From: Crotophaga sulcirostris
Lineage: Eukaryota; Chordata; Aves; Cuculiformes; Crotophagidae
Direction: 5' to 3'
Assembly: GCA_013397455.1 (NCBI GenBank)
Contig: VYZB01000195.1
Coordinates: 70,341 to 134,340 of the forward strand
DNA length: 64,000 nucleotides
A program made the position numbers and the translations under genes. Each line of letters starts with the position of its first letter. Within the stretch, counting starts at the first letter, position 1. Shown piece after piece: positions 13,336-24,600 of the stretch. The notes under the pieces were generated by a model, which ran no database searches, had not been told where the DNA came from, and saw only the letters and a program-made list of their open reading frames with translations.

Positions 13336-14189
13336 TGGAAAAAGAGAGCACCGTTGTGTGGAAGTAGGGTGAGGCACCTTTTTGAGCTGAACAATGACTC
13401 ACCCTTCTCATTCAGTATGGGCAAATGGATGTGCAGGAGGGATTACATAAATGGGATAAACATTTAGGAATAATTCCCCAGTGTCTGTTGATTTGAGGTT
13501 CAGAGACTTCCTCAATAAGAATCAATGTCATTTACATTAAAAAGCAATCAATGATTTTTTTTCCCCATCTCAATACTACACATCTTCTTTAGTTAAATGG
13601 ATAATATGAAAGGCTAATTGCAAATGCCTCTTCCACCCCTTCGAGTGCTCTCTGATCCTCTTGGAGTCTGTAGGAGATTTCAGGTCTTGCAGGAACGCAG
13701 CGGGATGAGATCACACATCCCGAAAGTTCTCAGACAGGTAATTTTCATCAGTGCTGAGAGTAAGTTGCCATTTTTATCATCTGTATGTCAGATTTCTGGT
13801 GAAGGAAAAACACTTCAGACATCCAATAACATATCATTATTTTGATCCTGAAAAATAATTCCATTAAAATTGTCTTGGAAAAATCTGAAGAATTTAAATG
13901 CATAGAAGTAAGCATTGTTGCACAGCTGAGATAATTATATATTGAAGGGCTTTGACAGGGACCCTGAGCAATAAATGTGTCAGATGACACATCCCTGAGT
14001 CATTTGAGGAGGTTTCTTCATGGGTTTATTTTTTATTGAGATTGAACTCTTTGTGTCAAAGAACTATAAGAATTTGTGTGTATTCATTTGACCTCAAAAT
14101 TGGTTGCTTTGGTCACCCAGGAATATTATAAGCAGCTCAATATAGGAAAAAAAAAGGGCAAAGTAGCATATTAAACCGAGCTGTTATTC

Positions 14190-14345
14190 ACACTGTTGCT
14201 TCTCTGACAGCTTGTTAAAAATGTTGCTAGAATAGGTGCTGCTGTTATACTTTCGTTATTCGGTGCTAATTAGAGCAAATTTAAACAGAATCAAAAGCGA
14301 TTTCTAAATGGAGCTGATTGTTTTAATAGGAATTAATTGAAAATC
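14190..14345. promoter_or_regulatory. Candidate non-coding regulatory element
   Basis: This block of non-repetitive sequence has clustered homeodomain-type cores: the palindrome CTAATTAG at 14266-14273, and further AATTAATTG and TTTTAATAGG motifs at about 14318-14340. There are no stops-free frames or simple repeats. The texture resembles vertebrate conserved non-coding elements. Conservation itself cannot be seen from one sequence, so the call is inferential. Confidence 0.3.
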
Positions 14346-16890
14346 CAGAGTGCAGTGGTGAAGAAGGGCACAGGGAGCAATGGCACATGTTTAGATTCAC
14401 TTACCAATGTGTTTTGTGCTTATTGCAAATGGAGTTATAACTACATCCATGCTGTGAAGGCACTGAGAAGACTCTAAGCCACTGATGACTGGGCTGGTGC
14501 AGAAACGAGCAGGACAGCTGGGTCAGGGTTACATTTTCCAACTTTCTTTTGCCTTGGAGGATATAAAGCAGAGATGTGAAAGGTAACAGGCTAGGTACCT
14601 GTTCTGCTCCTATGTCTAGAAATTTGTAAAGTGAGAGCAACTGGCCAGATATTCTATCTGATAAGCTTTGCAGGTTGTTTCCTTTGTGTATTTATACCCT
14701 ACATGACTACAGTTTCTGTCATCAGTTCAGTTGGCTGAGTTCTCCCATGTGTAGGAATTTCTGTCCTGTCTACTGACTTGTGTTGCTCTTATCAGGGTCA
14801 TTGGAAAATACCCCCCCCTCCCCCAAAAAACAAATGAAAGAGTCCTCAAGTAAACAAACAGCTGTCCCATAGAGCCTTTGTTTTCTTGACAGTAAAGCTA
14901 GGCACTTAGGCAGTGATGTGCCATTTTTTTCCATGTTCTTGAAAACCCGGTTTTAAGAGGAAAAATGACAGGAAAGGCTGCATCAGTCTTGTTAAATTTC
15001 TGGGAATGGAGCTAAATATGATATGGTGCGTATCTATTGCCTTCTGCCAAAAGCACCTCAATTTTACAAGAGAAAAATGGTAGGAGACACCGTGCCATAA
15101 GCTGATAAGGTCATATTAAATCATCTGTCTATTGAATCTCACATATTTTATATATAGCCATCCCCTGAGGGTGTGTTTTATTCAGACCCTTGGACAACTA
15201 ATAGCACATAGGTGATGGCTGACAAGCACAGCAAATCAGCTAGAAGGAAACCATACTTTTGGGGGGAAAAAATGTGCAAATTAAAAAAAAATAATAATAA
15301 ATCAAGAGGGCATCATGTTGGAATGATTATTATGTGACGTTATGGGCATTTGTACCAACAACAGAGAACTCACATCAAAGGCTTAGGTGCAGAGTCTATA
15401 GCCCTGCTGAGACACTGGAACACTGACAGCAGTTTGGGAATAGCCCCCTTCCCTGTAGGAGTAACAATGACTTACAGTTGTAACTAGGAAGTAAGGAACA
15501 GTAAGAAAACAGGAAATCAATGTTAAAAAGGAAACCAAGTTACATGGTAAAGTTATTAAAATTATCATAGTATTTGCTTTGGAAAAAAAATGTTGCTTAA
15601 TATAGCCTTAAGAATCTGGCACATCCTCGATGATGTTAATCCATCTGCTGACATTTCATCTTCTTCTTATTGGTTTTGTTTCCAGTTTTTTGATACCTCA
15701 AGCATTTTAGATGTTATTTTATTGAAGTCATGGGTCTGGTAGAAAACAAATTACTCCATAGAGTTAATTGCACCCATCTCACTCTTTATCTTGTTGAGGT
15801 GAACTTCTTATCTGCATTTCATTGTGAAATAAAAAAATTCTTTGATAGAAAACAAACACACAAAATGTGAGCAGAAGTTGATCACCTCTTGCCGTTTTCC
15901 CAAGAGCAAAATGAACAAGATAAGCCATTATTACTTGTCAGGTATTATTTGAACCCCAAATAATCTGTTACCTGGGTAGACCTTGAGGTAAACTTTGCGC
16001 TGTTGTGTAAAAAAGTTTTCGTAGATATATTATTATTTGGAGGGTGCAGTTTGAGATTTTCTGGCTGGATGCCCTCTTGGTGGAAAAAGATGATACGAGA
16101 GCGAGCATGACACATCACCCTGAAATGTGGAGCTAGAGAAGGAATACAACTAAACTGATCATCTGAAATTCCAGTTTCACTAACGCGATTTCAAATTTTG
16201 ACTGAAAGCATCCTGTTTTTACAGACTTTTTACTTTTCTTTCAATTTCATCTCTCTGCTAGAAGTCATATAGAATTTCCAGATCTATTTTATCGGAGCAA
16301 TACCTTAAATTTTGGGGTTTGGTATTTTGTTTCTCTTTTTTCTTATTTTTGTCGATGGTGTTGAGTTTTTTCTTTTTTTGTAATTTCTGCATTGTGGATG
16401 GAATAATTCAAGCAACCAGAAGATTAACGGACTGTGTTGTATACATTTCTCAAGGTGGATCAGATTCCTTCTTTAAAACAAGCATGTGCTTGTGTGCAGT
16501 TATACTCCTGTAACTTTGCGGTTAATGTCTATAACTTATTTCACTCGATTGTGAATATATAGATTCACTGCTGGAATTAGTGGAGTGTGTGGATTGGGGA
16601 AGTCAAGGCAGGAGGGGAATCTGTGGGGAAAACCCAATTGACTGGCTTACCTGAGACTTCTGAAGACTTGTTCCTTAATTTCTTTGTGTTTTCTCTTTTG
16701 CTTCAAGGTTTTTCTTTGTTTGTACGTGTTTAATTAGTATCTCAAAAACATATGCAAACTAGCTGTCTGGCTAAAGATTTTGAAGCACACGGGAGTGGAT
16801 GAAAGTGGTTGAAGAATACAAAGGAGCACCTACAGGGAAAACGTGCTTTTACCTCCTGTCCCTTGGTTGCCAACAAGACACACTATTATA
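14346..16890. other. Non-coding sequence
   Basis: No gene is supported. A C8-T-C5-A6 tract lies at about 14812-14831, and AAT-type repeats occur at about 15283-15300. Open frames are no longer than 79 codons. Confidence 0.65.
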
Positions 16891-16894
16891 GAAT

Positions 16895-16960
16895 CTGGGT
16901 CTGTTGAAGCCAAATGCAAAACTTCTCTCACTGTGGCCAGGATTTCACCTCAGGTGAAAA
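16895..16960. repeat. Ancient fold-back repeat relic
   Basis: The order TTGAAGCCAAATGCAAAACT, a shortened centre, then GGCCAGGATTTCACCTCA matches the layout of the sauropsid fold-back repeat that runs (from memory) through GAAGTCAATGG, an AAAACTCCC centre, and a closing GGCCAGGATTTCAC arm. The right arm is well preserved and the centre seems deleted. It carries no coding sequence. The family name is not known to me with certainty. Confidence 0.5.
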
Positions 16961-16964
16961 TATA

Positions 16965-18305
16965 TACTTGACAAAAGTCCAACTCTTCTACTTATTGTAG
17001 AGGTGTCCTGCATAGATTGCTGAGCTGCTTAGTGGGATGCGTCCATAACCTTGATTGTGTTGTGGGTTGATTTCCATCAGTAGGATGGCCAAGAGGCACT
17101 GCTAAATCTGGGCCTTAAAAAGACTGACTCTTTCCATGTTTTACATAGGTTCTCCCTCTTCCCTACTGTCAGAAAATGCTAAATTAGAAAGCTATTATAA
17201 GATCCAGCTTTGTTAGAGAAACATATTCAGATAAGGAGGAATTCAATGATTTATTCACCGGATGATAGAGAATGAATGGTGTCTGTTTCTTGTGTATGAA
17301 TCATAATTGACTTTATTATGATGTTCTCAATGTATTCGTTATTTGAACTGACTTCCTGATTCATTCTTTGTCAGTAGACTGGTTGCCAGCAGTTCACTGT
17401 GAGTTTCCAACTTTTAAAATTTAAGCTCTTTCTAATAGATATCCAAGTCACATGATGTGCTTCTTTTTCCTGATTGGAAAAATGAGTTGGGGAAAGGGTT
17501 GGTGTAAATACTAAATAATTATATGAATGTAAAATTAACTTTTTTTTTTGCACTTTGAAACACGTTAAAAATATGTTATTTCTAGGCAAAATTCACCCAG
17601 TCCAACAATCTCAAAAGCTGTTCCCTTCCCATTTTCTGATCAAGCACTTTCCAAAGTCTTAAGTGACACGCAGGTTTTTCCTCTGCTATTTGCAAAGAGA
17701 TTGATGTGTAGGAACCCACCTGAAGAATCAGGTTGGAAAGCAACTTGAATGCAGTGAAACAGAATATTCACAGACTTATTTACAGCTTTCTCTCAGTTCT
17801 AATAATAAATGTAAGTGTGGATTACTTGAGCTGTCTCATTCTGTACCCAGCTCTCAGCAGATTCTTCAGGGATTTATTTCTTTTTCTGTAGGGCTGCGTG
17901 TTGGAAAACAGGACACGGTCAGGCTAAATTCACCTTGCACATGTACAGCGTCTCATCATGTAATTAAGTTGTGACTCAAGAGACTTGCTGCCACCCACGT
18001 AACAGTTATTTGACCCTCTGGAATTTTGCCTTCCTTCAAGCAGCACGATTATGTAGACTGACAATGTGCTAGGTGTTTCTAGGATATTCTCTTTGGCTCA
18101 GGTTTCTGTTCTTTTTACTGTGTAGATTTATCCTTGGGACATATCATACGAGCGTGAAATGGAAGTTGATCTTTTTGGCTCTTTGGTACATATGTTAGCA
18201 TCCTGAGACACAAGCCATGGCTCTACTTAATTTTCCTACTCCTGTCCTTTGTGGGCTCACCAGTCCATGTATTGATGCCTGTAGAGAAAGGTGTTGCCAT
18301 TTGAA
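16965..18305. other. Non-coding sequence
   Basis: Nothing recognisable. The longest open frame is about 72 codons, on the minus strand at 17371-17589, without a motif. A T10 run near 17540 is the only simple repeat. Confidence 0.65.
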
Positions 18306-18307
18306 AC

Positions 18308-18400
18308 ACTTCTGGGTAAATCACTATATTCCCCTAGTCTTTCATTTTTTTCATTTGTGGGTTAGGAATAATATGTAAGTGGTGTCAAGTAGCTTGCATA
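18308..18400 (+). mobile_element. MIR-like CORE-SINE relic
   Basis: The order TGGGTAAATCACTATATTCC, CCTAGTCTTTCA, TTTTCATTTGTGGGTTAGGA and ATAATATGTAAG parallels the MIR core region, which reads as a TGGGCAAGTTACTTAACC-type phrase, CCTCAGTTT, CATCTGTAAAATGGGGAT and AATAATAGTACC. Order and spacing agree although many bases differ. The tRNA-related head and 3' tail are not visible. MIR elements are rare but present as relics in birds. Confidence 0.45.
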
Positions 18401-18404
18401 AGAC

Positions 18405-19945
18405 TTTATCTAGCTCTTTATGATTCTTTGGTGGGAACTGAGAAATACAGTGAACCCTCAATAGAATCAAAAAAATTGGCAATATTTTTCTGCCACATAA
18501 ATGTAATTGACAGATGAAATTAATCGGGAGTTTTGATATTCAGAGCCATAAGACCAGTAGTATCTGCTGCTAGAATAGTATCTGTCTGTTTGTTTTATGT
18601 TTAATTTTTGCAGGAAGATTTCCATAAAAACTTCACTGAAGGGACAAGGGAGCTGTTGCTGCAGCTCCCTTGAGTATTTCCGACTCCAACTAGTAACAGT
18701 GGCCATTTGGCTGAGGAAGAAAGTTCACCCATCTGGTGTCTCACTGTCTTTTCAGGGTCATGGTACTTTAGGAAATTCTTAACCAGAGAAGAATAGGTTG
18801 AGGCTCTGGAGATGATTGTGATTGTCAGTAATGCTGTGAAGCATGATATTAATGCTCTGGGCATTACCCATACACGTTAATTCTGGGATCTCCTGCCCCA
18901 TTAGTAATTAGTGGAATGTCCTGTGAGGTAGGTAATAACCCTGTGCCTATTATAGTGATGACTAAATATAGCAAATCTTTATGCATGCATTTCACGAGGG
19001 CTCAGCCACTGACCATTTTCATTAATGGTCAAAACTCTTTTATTAACAGCTGTTAACCAAGAAAAATCATCAGAGGATAAAAAGAATAAGTTAAAGTAAT
19101 TTAGAAGAAATGTTCAAGAGGGTGTTTCCTCGACATGTTAGAACAGTCATTGCTGTTTTTGTCTTGGTATCCAAGATGTTTGAGAGGAAAGGTAGAGGTG
19201 GGGAGAATAAAGCCAACAATAGAGGTTTCACATTCTAAGAGTAGAATATCACTGTCTATCCCAATTTTAAAATATGCTCCTCAGTGCTAGTTTCTGACTC
19301 AGGATATTATTAGATAAGAATCTCTCTCCAAAGATCTCTGTGCTTGCAACACTCTAATAATCAGGTTTATTTGTTCCATATACAGATGTAGTGTGAAAGC
19401 CCAGGAAACTTTAAAATTCCCTCCTGCACAAGCTCTCACTGTTGTGATGCGTGTCTCTTTCAAATATAGTAATCCCAGGTGTAGATCCTCTGCCCTGTTG
19501 AAGATTTTATTTTCTTCCTATCGTAACTGCTCCTACTTTTCTTTGCGGACATATTTAACTGAAATCTTTCTGTAAACAAAAGAAAGAAATCCATGATGAA
19601 GTACTCTCAGTACTCCCTTTTTTTAAAAAAATAACAATATGGTTAATTATCTTTAAAATCTGCTGAACAATTAAAGACATTCACATAAACAGCAAAGGCA
19701 TTCACCCAGCTCCTGTACGTTAGCAGCATCATGGAGCACATTACGTAACCAACACTGCTCCCAAAATGGGGTATGTGGATCAGTAGTTGACCAGTGGCTT
19801 GGTAAAAAGCCTACAAATTCTTCTGCTTGCTGAAAATGGCTTTCTAAGCAATTTCACAGAGCAGACCATTTGCTAACACAGCTTGTGAAATGACTTTCAA
19901 ATGGAAGGAGAATCTCTACCTTGCTAGATAAAACAAGGGCTAATT
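18405..19945. other. Non-coding sequence
   Basis: Overlapping frames of 60-87 codons on both strands at about 18467-18864 have no recognisable domain. No repeats or RNA genes were identified in this stretch. Confidence 0.65.
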
Positions 19946-19949
19946 CAGC

Positions 19950-20097
19950 CAGTCCTATCCATTTTGCAGATAAAGAAAGTGAAGCATAAAAGAGGTGACT
20001 TTCTTTAAGCTCCAACAGTGAACTGGTGGCAGAGGAGGGAGCAAAACCCAGGTGCGTGGACCAGGAGCCATATGCTCCAGCCTCTTCTGTATCGTCC
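19950..20097 (-). mobile_element. MIR-like CORE-SINE relic, reverse orientation
   Basis: On the plus strand the segment reads ATCCATTTTGCAGATAAAGA, then AAGTGAAGCATAAAAGAGG, a TGACTTTC phrase, GTGGCAGAGGAGGGAGCAAA, ACCCAGGTGCG and a closing ATGCTCC. This follows the reverse complement of MIR in order: CCCATTTTACAGATGAGGAA, ACTGAGGCACAGAGAGG, TAAGTGACTTGCC, GTGGCAGAGCTGGGATTCGAA, CCCAGGTCTG and GTGCTC. It spans nearly the whole core and reaches the B-box-containing head. It is the best preserved ancient SINE in the window. Confidence 0.7.
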
Positions 20098-20099
20098 AT

Positions 20100-23000
20100 C
20101 TGCAACATTTTGCTTCAGCCAGGAAATGTTGGTCCTACGATGCCACGCTTTATAAATTACATAGAGAGTGTCTGTATTTTTATATATAAACTTTAAAGGT
20201 AGGTGGATTTTTTCCATGTTAAATTTATAGGTAATTTACATAACTAATTTGTAAGCCAAAGTGTAAATGATGCTCAGCTGAAGTGACCATTTTGACAAGC
20301 AAGTGCAAACATTGTCAGAACATTGGCAGATCTGCTTTGGACAAGACTGAGCTTGACAGCTTTTTCTGTGTGCATCTGGGTTTTCTTGGGAGGGTGGCAA
20401 GGGGAGAATGTGTTTAAATTTTTTTTTTCCAAGAGCTACTTAAGAATATTGCATTATAATAATCTGCTTTTTAAATTATATATTGAACTTCACCGTTTAA
20501 GATATTAAAAAAGCTGGTATGCAAACCAGAAAACTGTTTTTTCTGTGCTTGTTGTGACCAATACTGTTCAAACAAATGCAAAACTATTGTGAAACATGCA
20601 GTGCTCCCAACAATCTGACATAATAATTCAACTCCAATTGAAGATGATGACTTAAAGAAAGCTTGCAAGACACCTTATACCAATGTTAGATATTGATGAC
20701 ATGGATGATAGGGATTGGGAATAAGGAGAGGAACATTTTAAAATTAAAGAAATATACAAGGTATTTTTTTTTGTCTTAGAATATTAAAATTGAGGATTTG
20801 TATGGCTTGATTTTTTGGAAAATTTTAAAGCCTACAGCTTGGTATAAAACCCATGGAAACTCATGGTGTTTCTAAATTATTTTTTTTTTGGCTAATAGAT
20901 CCTTTTCTTTACTCCCACCGTTCTCATGTGTCACTCCACTTGAACAGAATTTCATCCTGTCAACTTTGTCTTTATCTCTCATCCAGCCAAGTGTTCCCTG
21001 GAGGTGGTGGGAATCTATTCTATAGCTTTGAAGTGAGCTCTGGAAAGCTGGGATTTCAAAATGTGGGTCCTAGCACATGTCCATTTATGCTGACGTAAAA
21101 GAGCTCTAGTAGATTATTTTAGTTCTGCCTGAAATATATATATAGAATGCAAGTTAACTTTGGACACTTGCAGGTAAGTAGAAAGTTGAGGATATCCAGG
21201 GTCACCGAAACATAATTTTCCCATTCTTATATTGCACAATTGCTGTGATGTCTCCAGTTCTAGTGGCTCTTTAAGGTCAAAATATACGAAAGAGACAGAT
21301 TATAATTTCACCTGTGGACCATAATTTCTTGTTGCTCTTCTTGATAATCTGCATTTGCTTTAATAAAAAGAATATTTAAGAAACCATAAAGAGAGCTAAC
21401 ACAACTCTCTTTTAATGCATTATGTAATTAAGTCTTTATTGAGATTTGAGAGCTGTGCAACCACAAAAGAAAAAAACAACAACAAAACCAGGAGTCATCA
21501 TGTCTTTAGACACATATTTGGGATAAATCTGCGCATAGAAAGAAAACATGCAGTCTGTCGTGTATAAGGTCAGGTGAAAAATTCTGACTATCCCACAGCA
21601 CATACCTGTCCTGCAAATATTGACACATGTGGTAGGATAATGGAAGTGAATAGTTCCTTTATATACAATAATATTTCTCTGCTGTGTAGCTTAGACATAC
21701 ATACCTGAAAAATTAAAGCCTGTGTATTCCAAGTCTCCTTTAGTCACTGTGAGAGTAAGAAGAGAAAATTAATGGAGCTAAATTTTTCTTGGATAACCTG
21801 GGATGTTTTCAGGGCATTTTCAGTGGACATTACCTGGTTCCAATTGGATGAGCTTTCTAGCTTATTTCTTAATGACATATTTTGAGGATAGCCAAGCTGT
21901 GGTTCCGGAGACTCGTGCAGTTCACAAGCGGTTCAGGTTGTGGCTGGAGCACGTGAACAGCCTCATCCCACGGGCACCAGTGGAGCCGTGGGAGTCTGCA
22001 GCTCCGTCTCCCTTTAGCTCTCCACCCTAACTCCTGCCCCTCTGAAAATCTCAGCAAGACTGGCTTTCATAATTTAACACTGTATTTTGCTGGTATGCAT
22101 ACATGAATGTAGCCTACCAATTAACCTACACTTACAAAGGTGTAAAATCTCACCAACAGGTCTGCTGATTTGCACCAAACTATGTGGACTATAAATCCTC
22201 TTTACACTGAATAAGGTATCCAGAACTTGAAAAGCACTAAATTGTTAGTTTTGTCACAGAGATGTAATGTAGGAGAGATGTTTTGGATAATGGATCTGTG
22301 TTTCAGTAAGTAGAAACAACCCTGGATTTTCAGTAGTATTGTTTTACAGTTTTGAAGCTTTTAGACTAGAAGTCTTCCCCTTTTCTACTCTAAGAGTTCA
22401 CTGAGAAATGAGGAAACCCCCCCTATCCAGAATACAAGTTATCTTGTGTTTTTGCTAACGTACATAATTACTGATGTGGGTGTTCCCACATCTTAGAATG
22501 GAAAAAGTGCTTGCCAAGATTGAAAAACTGTAGTAAGCAATATAAATGATTTCTCTCACACACCAGCATTTCTTGCTGAGACAAGTGAACTGGAACTGTG
22601 TTTAAAACCATATAATTATACTCCTATATATCATTTATTAAATCAGATTTCCCCCACCCTGTTTTCTTTCAAGTTGCTTCTGAAAATGCTTTTCTTCCTA
22701 CTAGCTGGGGTCCTCCACTTTGAAGAACTTTTTCCAAACAATGGAAATGAACAAAAATGTGAACAGCACAGTGAGACCCGTGTAATGTGTTGTCCCTATA
22801 TCATTATGGCTCTTTGCTTGAAACTTTGCTCTGGCTTCAATATTCCTTGGGCAAGATACGAGCTGTTGCCTGTCTGGGGTCTACTCTAGACATCCATGGG
22901 TTATATGTAGCATTTTGATCATCCAGCCTGGTTTTCTCTATAACACAGGCCATATAATTTCATCCCTATGTTGTTCCTTGGTCAGGACCAGAACTGCCTG

Positions 23001-24415
23001 TTCAGATAGTTCATGTGTTATAGAAAGATGTTTGTGGATTTCCTTACTTCACACTCTTATATACTGTTTAAAATATAAAGAAGCTGACCCAGTGTTTTCA
23101 CACCCATGAAATGGAACGACTAATGAATGATATTTCCAAAGCACACAGATTGTATATGCAAAGGTCCAGTACGCAAATCCTGACTTGTTTATGCCTCAGG
23201 TTGTGCATACAAAAAGCTATTTAACTTTGAGCCAATATATCTTTCTTTCCAGCACCCACACCTCACTCAACCCACTTCTTCTGAGAAACCCTGGGGAAAA
23301 GACTTTATACCATGCTCCAAAAGGCTCTGGAGTAAGGCTGTGTTGGACAAAGAGACCATCTGAATATGAATTGGTACCAGCAATGAAACTCTTTGCAATT
23401 ATAATCAAAGTAGAGGTTCCAACTGCTGGCTTATTAGCAGGGTCCTGTCTGCCATGAAACTTGTGGTTGGTGTAAGGGTGTGGGGATTGCTGTTGAGTTT
23501 GTAGTGTAGGTAGTACCACTTATGATCTTAGACTAGCTTTTTGCAGTTCGTACTGGAGATTGCATATTAAGGTATGGTGGCATCTTTTGGTACTTTCACT
23601 ACATAGTTTGAGAGTCAAAGGACCTCTCAGAATTATTCTTATATTCTGAGACCCTTGCACTGCAGAACAGAGTCTGGACGGCATCTTTTTTAGGTTTAAA
23701 TATTAATTCATGCGAGCAAGAGTTGTCAGTATGGCATTGTAGTTTTCTCATATTAGGCTTATTTTTTCCTTTGGTCATTCTGTTAGTAACTGTCACTGAG
23801 AAAGGAAAATTGTATATTAAGGGTTTGATACACCAAGGGAAGAAATTCTTTTATAACTCACTGATGTTTGCATGTGATGAAGATGCATTAATGTCTAAAT
23901 TTTCCATCAGTCTTTACTTTTTTTCCCTATTGCTTCCCTCTTCAAACTATTCTTACCTCCTGTTCTTGGTTTTTTGTCACTCTGCTTTTACTCTTTTTCC
24001 TTCTGAAGCGTTGTCAAGCGATGCTCCAGTTCTGGTTGAACTCCTCAGTCCCATCACGTGAGAATAGAACTCCATCGCTTGTCATGTGGTGCTGCTATAT
24101 CCAAAATGCCTAACTTCTAACTTAAGTGCTTAATGTGATGTACTTTATAATGTTTTCCTTGAGTTTTAATTAATTTTTTAAATGGTTCTGTTTTGCACTA
24201 GCCAATATACCATGTATTTTCACAAAATGCAACACAAAATAGAACAAAATACCATTATTTGAAGGAAGACGCTGAGATGTCTGAGAGTTATTTATGCTGA
24301 TTGTTATTTAGTGAAGGCCTGAAAACTATCATGCTCGGAACCATCCTTTAGAAAGTATTCATTCTCATGAAAAACATACAAATCATGCAAAATATAAAGA
24401 AAACAAACCCAGCTA
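20100..24415. other. Non-coding sequence
   Basis: Frames of 60-112 codons occur (for example 23217-23519 minus and 23723-24061 plus) but none shows a domain, a signal peptide with a plausible mature chain, or supporting splice structure. The 112-codon frame encodes a Phe/Leu/Ser-rich peptide as expected from T-rich DNA. Simple repeats are limited to short AT runs (for example near 21127-21143) and a C7 run near 22420. Confidence 0.65.
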
Positions 24416-24419
24416 TAAG

Positions 24420-24600
24420 ATAACTAAACATGCACTGTTTAGCTACCATGATCAGAAAAGCGCTGAATTTACAGCAACGTCTGTAGGAAAAATTATAACA
24501 TATTGTTCTTTTATTGTGTTTTATGCCTTTTATTAGCCTGCAAATTTAATTAGGAAATGAATTGGCACACAGTATGCAGTGACGGAAGCAGTACCACCTA
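24420..24600. promoter_or_regulatory. Weak candidate regulatory element
   Basis: This non-repetitive AT-rich block contains GCAAATTTAATTAGG (a homeodomain-like core next to an octamer-like half) and TTTTATTG/TTTTATTAG stretches resembling HOX or CDX sites. The evidence is compositional only. Confidence 0.2.
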
